Below, in pieces: positions 44,525 to 54,678 of a stretch of DNA of 64,000 nt. The position numbers and the translations under genes were made by a program. Each line of letters opens with the position of its first letter. Positions within the stretch are counted from its first letter, which is position 1. The stretch comes from Otatea glauca (Eukaryota > Streptophyta > Magnoliopsida > Poales > Poaceae). Location: positions 1,116,309-1,180,308 of the forward strand of contig CM070730.1 in NCBI GenBank assembly GCA_036346275.1, read 5' to 3'. The notes beneath the pieces were generated by a model, which was not told where the DNA came from, did no database searches, and saw only the letters and a program-made list of their open reading frames with translations.

Positions 44525-47500
44525 TGTAAGGCCCCCATTTTTTATAATAAATACCAAAAATGGATACCATGTGCATACAGTTCTAGTCCCATGATCAGTG
44601 GCTAGTACGCACATATACAAATTGATATCACAGTCATACACAAACTTTATTATACAGCGGAAGTAAGGTTACATATTATTTTTACAATACCAAAAGTAAA
44701 ACTGTAGTGGAGACAACTTCTTGTAGTATGCCTTTTAACCCATTGTTCCACGAGCAGCGACAAGGAAAAATCCTTAGATAAATTCATCGTTAAATTCCCG
44801 TATCTGCATCAGCGTCACGAATCATCGGGAAATCGATTCTTCACCTAAAAACATCAACATGGGCAAGTTGAGTACTTACGTACTCGCAAGATTTATACAA
44901 ATCCTAAAATATATGCAGGTCATTCCAATGGAAGGCTATTAAGGTTAATTTTGCATAAAGCCAGTTTGAATGGTAAATACAGAATAATAGATTGCAAAAC
45001 GGAATTTTAAATAAAAGCAATTTAATACTGAAATAATAGAATGTAAACATAAATAAATCACAACGCCACGGGTATACTGACCATAATCAAAACCATTTCC
45101 ACTCGCACACAGCGGAAATGACCAATACGTGGTAGAAACCACATTTTAGGAAAATAAGTAAAACGGCTAACTATGTGATGACTTTACCAAGTGTCCATGA
45201 CATGACGCGCTAATCGATTAGTTTTACACTCTGCGGTATACAACTTTCCCACAAGACATGGTGACTCTTTGAGCAATCGATATTTGCACACTTCCTTTGG
45301 TGTGCGCAGAGAGTCATGTTATAAGCATACATTATTCAAACCTAACTTTGCACCAAAGACGGTGGCGATAAACCCATACGTGGCGCAAGAACTCGAGCAT
45401 AGAAATGATGGAACTACCCACGTTATGGCGTACCGTTATATTGGTAGGCGTTTAATCCATGATCACCTCAGTGTGGACGTCCCGTTGAACAATTCATTAA
45501 GAAACAGCTCGTACTACTCCGGCCTTCCAAGTGCAAAGCTAGTTTTAAACAACTTAATAAGTTAGAGCTGTCTCATACCAGTACTTGTGGTTGTATGATT
45601 ATTCTTGGCCTGAAAACAACCCATAGTTCGGTCCTTAACTCGACACGGGCAATAATCTCCACCCTACACTACGTGCAAAGACATGCACACCCGGCTATTG
45701 CCAATAATTGCCCGTATCTAAACCATAGTCTTATTTTCATTTTTCAACCAAAATACCAACTACAAAAATGGTCATACCCATTTATATGTCGTATCCAAAG
45801 TCTTTAACCATGTCGCAGTTTTATGTTCATTTAAGCTTGGCTAAGCATGTCACTAAAAGTGTGTAACCCAGATTGACATTAAATAATGTCTAAGCTATTT
45901 TAGGGTTTTCAAGGTTCACAATTTTCTACTTATCAAGGAAGTTCTATGTAACTACAGGTACAACTACCAGTTTTCATAATATAGCAGACTTTAATAAAAA
46001 TAAAGTATGTAGTAAAACATTTAATGAAAGCATTTATAAAACTGGGATCAATATGATCAAAGGGGGTGCTTGCCTTGTTGATTATCCTCGACTTCAAACT
46101 CCTGATCGTCGAATGTACCGGATTCGTCGAGTTCTACACGTCGTATGGCAATATATAATAAATACCAAATTTTAATAAGGCCAAAAAGAAATCAGAGGGA
46201 AATATTCAAATAAAACAACTTCATAAATTTAGAAATGGCTGCAAACCTTATTTGTTCTCATTTGCAATTTAAAAGTTTAATCCATTTGAACCATTATTGC
46301 ATTATTTAGCACTTATTTATTAACTTAAATTTTTATTATAACAAACCCTAAGTATTTTTACATATTATGGTTTCTGAGGTTACAAGGATTCTAACAAAAT
46401 TTATTTTACTAAATTTGGAGGTCATTTGCAAAATTTTCATGTATGACATATTTCTAACCTTTCCTTTGAATTTAAATTCTAAATTCAAATAAAAATCAAT
46501 TCTGAAATATTTTTAATATTCTGAATCTACCTGATTTTATATGAATTTATAAATTTATTTCATCAAATTTGGCTAAGTGATTCAAAAGTTATAGCTATTC
46601 GAATATCTAGGTTTTGAATAAATACAGAAATTCAGAAAACTTCCGAAAATGGAAAGTGCGCTTTCGCGGGAAAATCGCTTTCCTTTTCAGCGGCTTATGT
46701 TGGCGCTATGACAGTGAGGCCATCGTCGTGACGACGCCTTGTGATCTTGTACGTAGCGAGGCAGTGTCTGCGGTAGCGTGGGCGACACGCGAGCCTTGCG
46801 CTGCTGTGGCCATACTGCGGTGATGGCGAGGCCTGAGGCGATCACATGGCTCAACATGGTGGTGGCAGCTCGGACCCGCAGCGGTGACCAGGCGAGGCGC
46901 GGCAAGGCGAGCTCGCCGACGGCGAACTAGTGCCGGAGGCACGGAATGGATTCCTCCTCCAGCACCAGCGGGCCAAGGCCCACACTTGGGTGGTGGCGCG
47001 GCGAGCTGAGGTTACCGGGAGGGGTGGTTTCATCGGCGAGGTGCGGCGGCGTCCACGGTTCATCGGTGAACTGCAAAAACTAAGCCTCTCCGAGATTGAA
47101 GATCTGTTTGGAGAGCATCAGCGCATCACAAGGATTCCATTTCTGGGTTTAGCTCAAAGAATGAACGGCGGAGGAGGGTTCTCACCGTGCGCAGCGACGG
47201 CGGAGGAAGAAGCGGGGTGCGGCGGCTTGCCGGGGAAGAAAGGTTCTGGCCAACGGCGGGTAACGGCTTGAGGTGAGGAGGCTTCGGGCGAAGTGGTTTG
47301 GGGCGAAAAGGTTTGCAGCTGAAGAATTTGCGCTTTGCCCTTTTCTCGGTTTTCGCTAGAATTGGAGAAGATGACCAAAGCAGCGGCGGAATGGTTTCAC
47401 AGGAGCACAGCTGGGTCAGCTGCGAAGAGATGGACGCCTTTTATATGGGCTCCAAGGCGGTCAGCACGGGAGGGTGCGCGAAAAACCGAGAAGGTTTCAT

Positions 47501-48440
47501 CGGCGCGAGAGAGCAGCAGAGAGGAGAAGAAGAAGATGTGGCTGAGAGGCTGACAGGTGGGGTCCAGGTGGCAGCGGGTGCCGACATGCCTGGCCGGCTG
47601 ACAGGCCGGGCCCACATGTCAGCGAGAGCAAGAGAGGAACTCGGGCGAAGTCTCGGGACAGAACGGGATATAAACAGAGGTTTCGATGGTCAAAACGACA
47701 TGAAACATTATAAACTTTTTACCCTAGGTCGGCAAGAGAATTTCCAGACTCCTGTAAAATTTTCACTATTTTATGATGCACGTAGATTTTTATACAATTC
47801 TGACAACACAGCTGTTGTTGTTTTGCCCATTCGGTTTATCATTTAATTTGTGACTGACATGAAGTTCATATTTTATAAGCCTTTTATCAAAGTCTTAAAT
47901 GTTATTATACACCTTCTGTAAAAATTTCAGATTTTAATTATTAATATTAAATTTATAATAATTCTGACATTACTATTTTTCAATTTATTTCTTCACTGTT
48001 TTTGAATTTTTAAGATTATAAAATGAATTATTAAATTCTTGATATTTTTACTGGAGGTTTAAACTGTTCTTATGTCGGCAAGGTAAAAATCTTGCGTCAG
48101 GATAACTTTCAGATATTTTTACCAAATTCTTTTATCATTTTACCCTGATTTCTTTGCACATGATTCACTTTGATTAAATATTATTTTAATTAATCCAGCT
48201 CTTCCACCAACTTAAACTGACTGTGGAGAGCCCTCAGATTTTTGTGATGACTTTGGTAAATTTTTGTTAACTTGGCATTTTTACTTTTTACCTTTTTCCA
48301 TCTACTATATTCTTTATTTCACTTTCTTGTATTAAAGAAAAGCCAAAGATTATTGATAAAACCGAAATTTGAAATAACACACAAAAGATTTTAATTCATT
48401 TTCTTTATTTTATAATTTTTGAGGCTATTCTGACCCTTTT
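44525..48440 (-). repeat. Solo LTR C of the large-LTR family
   Basis: It ends (minus strand) with GGGGGCCTTACA at 44525 and starts near 48432-48446, where the sequence has diverged from TGTAACA. It aligns along its length with LTRs A and B. Minus-strand CATATAAAAGGCG (47437-47448) is the promoter position. The flanks GCCCT and ACCCT are an imperfect duplication. It is inserted in the CACTA element. Confidence 0.78.
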
Positions 48441-48474
48441 CTCACACCCCAAATTTTGTAAGTCCCCTTTCGAG

Positions 48475-48830
48475 ACCATGTAGCTTCCTCCTGTGTCTCT
48501 CATTGCCGTCATTGTCGCCTCCGTCGAGACCCCGCGCCGCCGTCCTCGTCAACGCCGTCGCCCTCCTCCGCCACCCAACCATCCCGGCGCCACTCCACCC
48601 CAGCGCCACTCCATGATCGACCCCATGCTGGTGCCCTCGTCGCCGCCGCCACTCCACCCCATGGCGCCTTCTCGCCACCTCGCCGCCTCTTCGCCACCAA
48701 GCCGCCGCCATACCGCCATTCCACCCGGAGGCGAGGTACATTGTGCCGCCGTCGTCCTCCTCTCTAATTCGATTGCCCACAAGGTGTTGGTGAAATGCCC
48801 ACAAGGTTCGGGCCAAGACGGCTAAATTTG
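48475..48830 (+). other. GC-rich exon-like island in the CACTA element
   Basis: A 350-bp stretch rich in CCGCC, unlike its AT-rich surroundings. A plus-strand frame (48493-48825) starts from a CTC codon and gives a Pro/Arg/Ser-rich peptide ending SNSIAHKVLVKCP. The opposite strand is also open. It looks like a captured plant first exon or LTR leader, but no protein family is recognised. Confidence 0.35.
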
Positions 48831-49413
48831 ATTTTGACTTAAAGCTTCTTGAGGCCTTGCGTCCAAGATAATTTCACATCACCAACATCATGAGACCACA
48901 CCTAACAAGCGCAAAGTACCATGATTTAGCTTACTTAATAGCGAAATCGTGAGAAAAATGTATCTTTATTGATTGATGAAGTACAATGAGAGGAAGGGTT
49001 TGTAACTACTTCTAATTATAGGAAAAATATATACGGCGATGAAATAAATTTAAGAACAAAGGGAAAAAGTAATGCGTGACAAAAGTAGATATATTGAATT
49101 GGATTGTGGTTTCTTTGATGTTGCGACGGTTGACGTTTCTTTTATAGCCACCATCCTCATTCACTATCACACAGAAGTACATCACAGCTGGCGGTTGAAA
49201 ATAGTCAACACGAATGGTTACCAAACTATGATAATCAGTGGTCATCACGTGATACAAAAAATATCTCAAACTATATCATAGACAGTTGTTACCTATGAAC
49301 CGTCTGCTTGGTGTAGAAATTTATGTAATAATATGCTTGTGTTGTAATCTGTAATATGGTTGTTTCAAAGTAATATGATATTTATGTCAACATTTTTTCG
49401 GAATTAGGATAGA
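48831..49413 (-). other. Possible LTR remnant, minus strand
   Basis: On the minus strand a GGCTATAAAAGAAACG box (about 49137-49152) is followed about 170 bp later by CAATAAAGATAC (48970-48981), the layout of an LTR promoter and poly(A) signal. No end or target duplication could be fixed. Confidence 0.35.
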
Positions 49414-51285
49414 TGGCGCAACCAGGACGTGGTGACCCTACTTTTGATGAGGGAGAACAGTTCTTGCTGGACTCCATCACGCTGGGTAGCGTCGAAGGTG
49501 ATGCTAACGCTGCTGCCGGTGAGGCTAATGTTGGTTCCGGTGAGGCCGTTGAGGCTACAGCTGATGAAGCCATTGATGCTGGAGTCGCTGAGTCCGGTAA
49601 CACTGGCCAGCCAGGATGAGATATAGCCAGAAAAATATAATCCCCGTAGACATGTTAATTATTCGCAATTCATTAATATAATACACTCTGACACGTTTAT
49701 ACATATGTTTATGTATTTCAAGCCCCGTACATCGAGCAACCAATCCAAACATCGGGGACCTAACAAGAAGCCATCCACAAAGCACGTGTTTACCGACGTT
49801 AACAACGAAGGATGCCGGTTGCCCCTCTTTTAGCAGTTGGGCCGTACAACAACGCTTGCGGTTACCACGTGAGGGATCACGTCCCAATTAGCATCAGAAA
49901 ATGGGCCGAAGTTCCTCAAGCTACCAAGGACCTACTCTGGCAAGATATTAAGGAAAATTTCACATTTCCTCAAGGGTCTGAAGTCAAGGCTAAGAAATTC
50001 ACTTTGAAGAAGATGGCAACAATGTTTCAAGCGTGGAAGACGTCTCTTAGCCGCAAGTATGTGCAGAAGGGAGAAAGACCCGACTTCAACCAATTTCCTA
50101 AGTTGGTGGATCACTGGGAAGCATTCGAGGAGTTCAAGCTGTCAGTTGAAGGCCAGGCCGCGAGTCAGAAGAATAAGGCCAATTCACAGATGAAGAAATA
50201 CCACCACCATCTTGGCACCGGTGGTTACCTCAAGGCTGTACCAAAATGGGAGAAGCGGGAAGAAGAATTAATGGCGAAGGACGTCATACCGGCTACCGCT
50301 TTGTGGGAAGAGCGCCTGCGCAATTGGTTCATGGGTCATGAGGAGCCTTTGGATGTGGCGGTTTGGTGATGGCACGAGAGTACAAGAGGGCGCCAAAGGT
50401 TGTACAAGTTGTCGGCGATCTCGGCAGTACGTTGGTGGCGAGCGGGGAGAATGACGAGCTAACACATGCCCTTAAAAACCCTGAGCACCCAGGACGGACA
50501 CGAGGTATGGGCAAGCTAACGCCGTGGAATTATGGTTTTACGAAGGATGCACATACGTACAGGAGCCGGCATAAAAACAAAACAAGAGAATCATATAAAG
50601 TGTACCAATTGGAACAGGTGCTCAGAGCAACCCAGGCTAGCATCGGCGACATAGTTGCGCAACAAGTACAAATTGCCCTCAGCAAGCTTCAAGGACTAGG
50701 TCCAAGCAATCAGCCGGACGCCGTGATCAGCCCCTCCGTACGGCGGAGTAGCTGCGCGTCCACCGGGGCCCCTGAAGCGGACAACTTGCTAGCCCGTTTA
50801 CCGTGGATGTCATAAGGGTTCGCCGCTAGTGTGAGCTACACGTTGATGCGCGTAACCTCTCCATCAAGGTGGCTTACGACATGGCATATCAGGTGGAGCC
50901 GGGCCAGATGTTCCACTGCAACGAGATACCCCCGGGTTACTCAAAGGTTGTGGTGGAGGAGGTGCTGGGCGGATTTGAAGAACTTCACCTCGATATTGCT
51001 GGAGGCGATGATGTTACCAAGCTTGGACAGGCCCTCCACAATATCATCCTTTGGCGCAAACGATACATCATATTTCCAGATGGTGTGGACGCGTCATCTC
51101 CACCACGGCAACCCACGCCTCCTCCAACGTCACCTCCACGCAATGCCTCGCCGGTAAAACAGAGCACGCCTCCTCCACCACCCGCTCCACGAAGCCCTAC
51201 TCCATCACGGCATCTCAAACAAAAAGAACCCCCGGGAATACCACGCCTCCACCATCTCCTCAGGAAGAAGCTCGATAGCAATTAA
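49414..51285 (+). pseudogene. CACTA second gene: Ptta/TNPA-like transposase-associated protein
   Basis: Segments in order: MAQPGRGDPTFDEGEQFLLD with an acidic Ala/Glu/Gly tail (49414-49618); a probable intron; NQSKHRGPNKKPSTKHVFTD near 49740; after a frameshift GYHVRDHVPISIRKWAEVPQ and WKTSLSRKYVQKGERPDFNQ (49870-50100); WFMGHEEPLDVA (50325); and RGMGKLTPWNYGFTKDAHTY (50503). This is the Ptta/En/Spm plant transposase family (Transposase_24). A later part, VEPGQMFHCNEIPPGYSKVV and ALHNIILWRKRYIIFP then a Pro-rich linker, is the extra domain that precedes the Ulp1-like region in such genes. Stops at 49618, 50367 and 50813 and frameshifts disable it. Confidence 0.85.
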
Positions 51286-53008
51286 AGCTCCTCCACTGCT
51301 CCCAAGAAGGCGGAGTCCGGCCGATCGGCAAAGATAAAGGAACCTCCAAAGAGGGCATATGATATGAATAAGGAGGAGAGTGACGCGGTCACTAAAGCAG
51401 AATTGGCTGCACACTTCGCAAAAAACAAGGTAGAGCCAAAGGTACCAATTGATCCAAAAGCGGCGGAACACTTCGCGACATGCCGTGCAAAGCCACTGCC
51501 TGTGCCGTCCAACTATGAACGGACAATAATAAAGGCTACACAGAAGAATAAACGTGGTCAGGCGGCGGCGACAAAGAAGAAGAAGAGAGACCAAGATCAG
51601 GAGAACCTCGAGATGTTTATGAAGGAGACAGGACTCAGTTCCACAGCTGCAGCTCTTGGATTAATAGATGATATCCCAATGGCAACAAAGGTCAGATGGC
51701 AATTTGGTTGGGCGTGGTGATTGACCCAAATGAGATAAAGGATCTGCCAACCAAGATGCGGCGATTTCACGAATGGTACATGATAGAGTCCGCTCAAGGA
51801 AGAACGATGTTCCCCCTCCGTATCAAAGAAGATGATTTTTATCGCGGGGACAACACCATATGGCTCGAATTTGACGACTTATACCATATTTACCATCTTG
51901 ACGCCATCAACGTGTCTCTCATGAGTTTCTTGGTGCTGTAAGTGTCAAGCTCATACCTTTACTAGTGTGCTTCCTCGTACAATAAAATTGCAACTCTTAA
52001 ACTTATACCTTTCTATGTAGAATGGAGATACAACGATGTAGAAAGAGAATATCTTCAACGTGGGCTTCATTGACCCGAGATTGTTAACGAGTTCGTCTTT
52101 GGATACAACCGAAAGGTGTTAAAGATTACATTCTCGATGCATTCTTGGGACTGACACTACAAACCATACATATACGCCCTTCAACCGAGTGCATATATAT
52201 ACAACCTCTCGTTCTTATATTTTCCAAGGCATTTATAATACTACTAGCTAGTTACATATATGTTGCAATACATGAATTGGTTTCACTGGATCCTTCTTGT
52301 CATCAAGCTTAATAGCGACCAAATCGTTGTTCAAGACTCAAAAGGACTCGGTGGAAAAATATCAATTTATCATTGACACCCTAAGCGGTATATAGCACAT
52401 ATATATCGATAGTTTTCCTTATTATATATATTGAAATACCTTGCTAATTCCAACTCGATAATTACTATTCACACTAACGCATCACACAGGGCATTCGAGG
52501 TTTGAAAGAAGCAACAAGGAGATTTCGAGAACGAATTTGATGTACAAATAAGCACTCGATGCGTATTAAAGAATATTAATATGCCGTAACAGTTTTCATC
52601 CCAATAATCGTTTCCTTTTCAAATTTCATCGCAGGTTCTACAAGAGACGGTGGAAACAACTTATGTGGCTATTATGTGTGCCACTATATGCAAAGTATTA
52701 CCCACGGTGATGTGCCGACAACCAACGCCGAGGTAGTGTGCACATATCAATTTCTTAGTACTTACACTTTAATTACAAGTCCGAGATTTATTTACTTCTG
52801 CTTTGTCGCCCAACATCGATGTGCAAGCGTGCTCCGCCGCACCGGGTTGCGACAATCCAAGAACAACTCATCGGCTTTATTGTCGATTTAGATTGTATCC
52901 ACCAAAGGTGAGTTCCACGCAAATGGTTGGGAGATTGTCTGAAATAAGGGCAGGTGAAGCTGACATCAACGTCGACCAAGGGCACAAAGAGCGTATACGC
53001 AAGAAATG
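51286..53008 (+). pseudogene. CACTA Ulp1-like (C48) cysteine protease domain
   Basis: Exons decode KNKVEPKVPIDPKAAEHFAT (51421), GLSSTAAALGLIDDIP (51636), and WLEFDDLYHIYHLDAINVSL (51860), after which an 83-bp intron fits well (GTAAGTGTC at 51938, ...TTCTATGTAG ending 52020). Next come ENIFNVGFIDPRLL, then FHWILLVIKLNSDQIVVQDS (52281) with the catalytic His and Asp, and DGGNNLCGYYVCHYM (52650) with the catalytic Cys. Frameshifts and stops lie between. Ulp1-like proteases of this sort are common second genes in grass CACTA and MULE elements. The catalytic residues are still readable. Confidence 0.8.
51938..52020 (+). other. Intron in the Ulp1-like gene
   Basis: GTAAGTG donor and TTTCTATGTAG acceptor bracket 83 bp between two coding blocks of the protease-like gene. 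Confidence 0.6.
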
Positions 53009-53279
53009 AGCTCTAGATTCGTCCTTTTATTCTTTTAAACTTGTAAAAGTGGCTTATTATTTCATGTGTTCATCAACTTGTTCATTTTTTAGTTTATTAA
53101 GTTCGTATTTTTCTGTAAATGAACCTGTAATTATCTAAATGAGTACGCATGAATAATATATATTTAATCGTGCCAAAAAAACTCATGTAGTTCTATTTAT
53201 TTTAATTGTCAAAATCTATATCAAAACCCCCTCTGAAAACATATTCTATATTGAATATAATCAAAAGCGCTATCTTTGT

Positions 53280-53538
53280 CGGACTCTTCACAAGCGGTTG
53301 GTAACTCCAACGCTTGTGCCTCTCCACAAGCGGTTCGTAAGACCAACCGCTTTTGGAGAGAACCTCTCCACAAGCGGTTGGTAACACCAACCGCTTGTGG
53401 AAATGTCGAACCACAAGCGGTTCGGGGAACCGCTTGTGATACCCGACGGGGTATTACTCGCGGTTGCTTACAAGCAGTTCCGAAACCGCTTCTAAAAGCG
53501 GATTCGAACCGCTTGTGCATGCCCGATCTGCAGTAGTG
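53280..53538. repeat. CACTA right subterminal repeats and terminus
   Basis: About ten ACAAGCGGTT/AACCGCTTGT units, many as head-to-head pairs (for example ACAAGCGGTTCGGGGAACCG), then the terminus ATGCCCGATCTGCAGTAGTG at 53519-53538. Confidence 0.88.
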
Positions 53539-53598
53539 ATTCCATTGGGATAAGAATAGTAGCGTTTCGGATCCATGCCCGTGGAACAAGAGAGGAGC

Positions 53599-53847
53599 GG
53601 CCGTTTGGTTTCATGCCCTCGATCGAGAGCCCAAGTTTGCCTTAACAAACTTAATTTGGCAACCCTGATCCGTTCGGTTCCTTACCAAAATTCTGACGAA
53701 GTTTATTTTCTTTACCTTCTGGGTTCATTTTGAAGCCAAATTTGTGTGAAACCTAGGTACATAACCAATTTAGCTGTTTGGACTTTGTTAACGGCAAAAT
53801 TTGGCTCGATTTTCACGTCCTTCATTTCGGCACAAACCAAACAAGCC
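53599..53847. mobile_element. Possible Tourist/PIF-like MITE
   Basis: GGCCGTTTGGTTT at 53599 and AAACCAAACAAGCC at 53847 form an imperfect inverted pair of the kind seen in PIF/Harbinger MITEs. No clear 3-bp duplication (TAA/TTA) remains and no coding region is present. Confidence 0.45.
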
Positions 53848-53852
53848 TTTAA

Positions 53853-54500
53853 TGTCTTAAGCTTTCTGTTTGAACCAAAATTTGGCAAGCATGGTCAAAA
53901 TCGGCAATAAAGTCAAAGATACGGAATTAACGGACAGGATGGAAAGGTTTGGATATATTTTGGTAACTGCAAGATTTTTAAGAAAAACAACCGTCCGAGA
54001 TAAGGCCGATACGGATACGGACTTGAAGCGTGTTGTAACAGGACACGATCGGCCGATGGTATAAAAGAAGGGCCAAAGCGAACTGCAAGAGGATCATCAA
54101 CACAATACAATCAACCAGTTTTTACTTTCTTCCTTCCTGTCGACTAGGAGTAGCTTTTGTAATTTAGTCTCTGTAATCGATCTTGATCAATAAAGTTGTG
54201 CATCGCCGATTGTTGATCTTCTTCAATTACACCTCAGGTTTGATTTATTCTGATTTTGTTGCGCATCGCCTTCTTCAGAATCGATCTACCTTTATCCTCT
54301 GATTAGCCTTAATCGGCTAATTAGACTTGCCTTGTTACTTTGATCTTAATCGGCTTCAAGATGATTGGGTCTAAGCCGATTGATCGTTACGATCGGCTTT
54401 TGAGTAAATTTTATATTTTACCTTGTCGGTTATAGGTCAAATTGTCGCACGCTCTTGAACAGTGTTAAATGCGGTGTCTTCTTTGTCGAAACCCTACTTC
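53853..54500 (+). repeat. Putative 5' LTR of Gyp-3
   Basis: TATAAAAG at 54060 is followed by a leader containing ATCAATAAAGTTGTGCATCG (poly(A)-type signal at 54189). Both borders are approximate because the partner LTR is not in the window. Confidence 0.5.
54060..54067 (+). promoter_or_regulatory. TATA box of Gyp-3 LTR
   Basis: TATAAAAG in CCGATGGTATAAAAGAAGGG, about 120 bp before an AATAAA signal. Confidence 0.55.
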
Positions 54501-54678
54501 AAGTTTTGGCGTCAACACACTCTTAGCACGCCAGATGGGACCCAATGTCTTCTTGGAAAAATCGATTCCGCCGTCAGAACTCAATCAGAGGCCATAATCG
54601 TCCCAACGATGGGCGATTTGGCCTTGAACAACGCCAGAGATTGAGGTTGGAAGGCGCGCTGGAAGAGATGATGCTAAG

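Larger units (their letters stand above)
29464..53538 (+). mobile_element. CACTA (En/Spm) transposon with nested insertions
   Basis: The left end CACTACTACAGAACTGGGCA at 29464 and the complement of the right end, CACTACTGCAGATCGGGCAT (ending 53538), form the terminal inverted repeat. The 3-bp duplication ATT flanks it (29461-29463 and 53539-53541). Subterminal AGAAGCGGTT/ACAAGCGGTT repeats lie inside both ends. Inside are a TNP2-type transposase relic, Ptta/TNPA-like and Ulp1-like genes. Without the nested gypsy element (11.2 kb) and solo LTR (3.9 kb) the element would be about 9 kb, in the usual range for grass CACTA elements. Both genes are broken, so it is not autonomous now. Confidence 0.92.

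Noticed and set aside
47298..47846. 182-residue open frame in solo LTR C
   Set aside because: It runs antisense across the LTR leader and TATA region and has no counterpart in the other two LTR copies.
48447..48475. ACCCCAAATTTTGTAAG as the start of another large LTR
   Set aside because: Resembles an LTR start but no matching end or duplication was found, and it may be the flank of solo LTR C.
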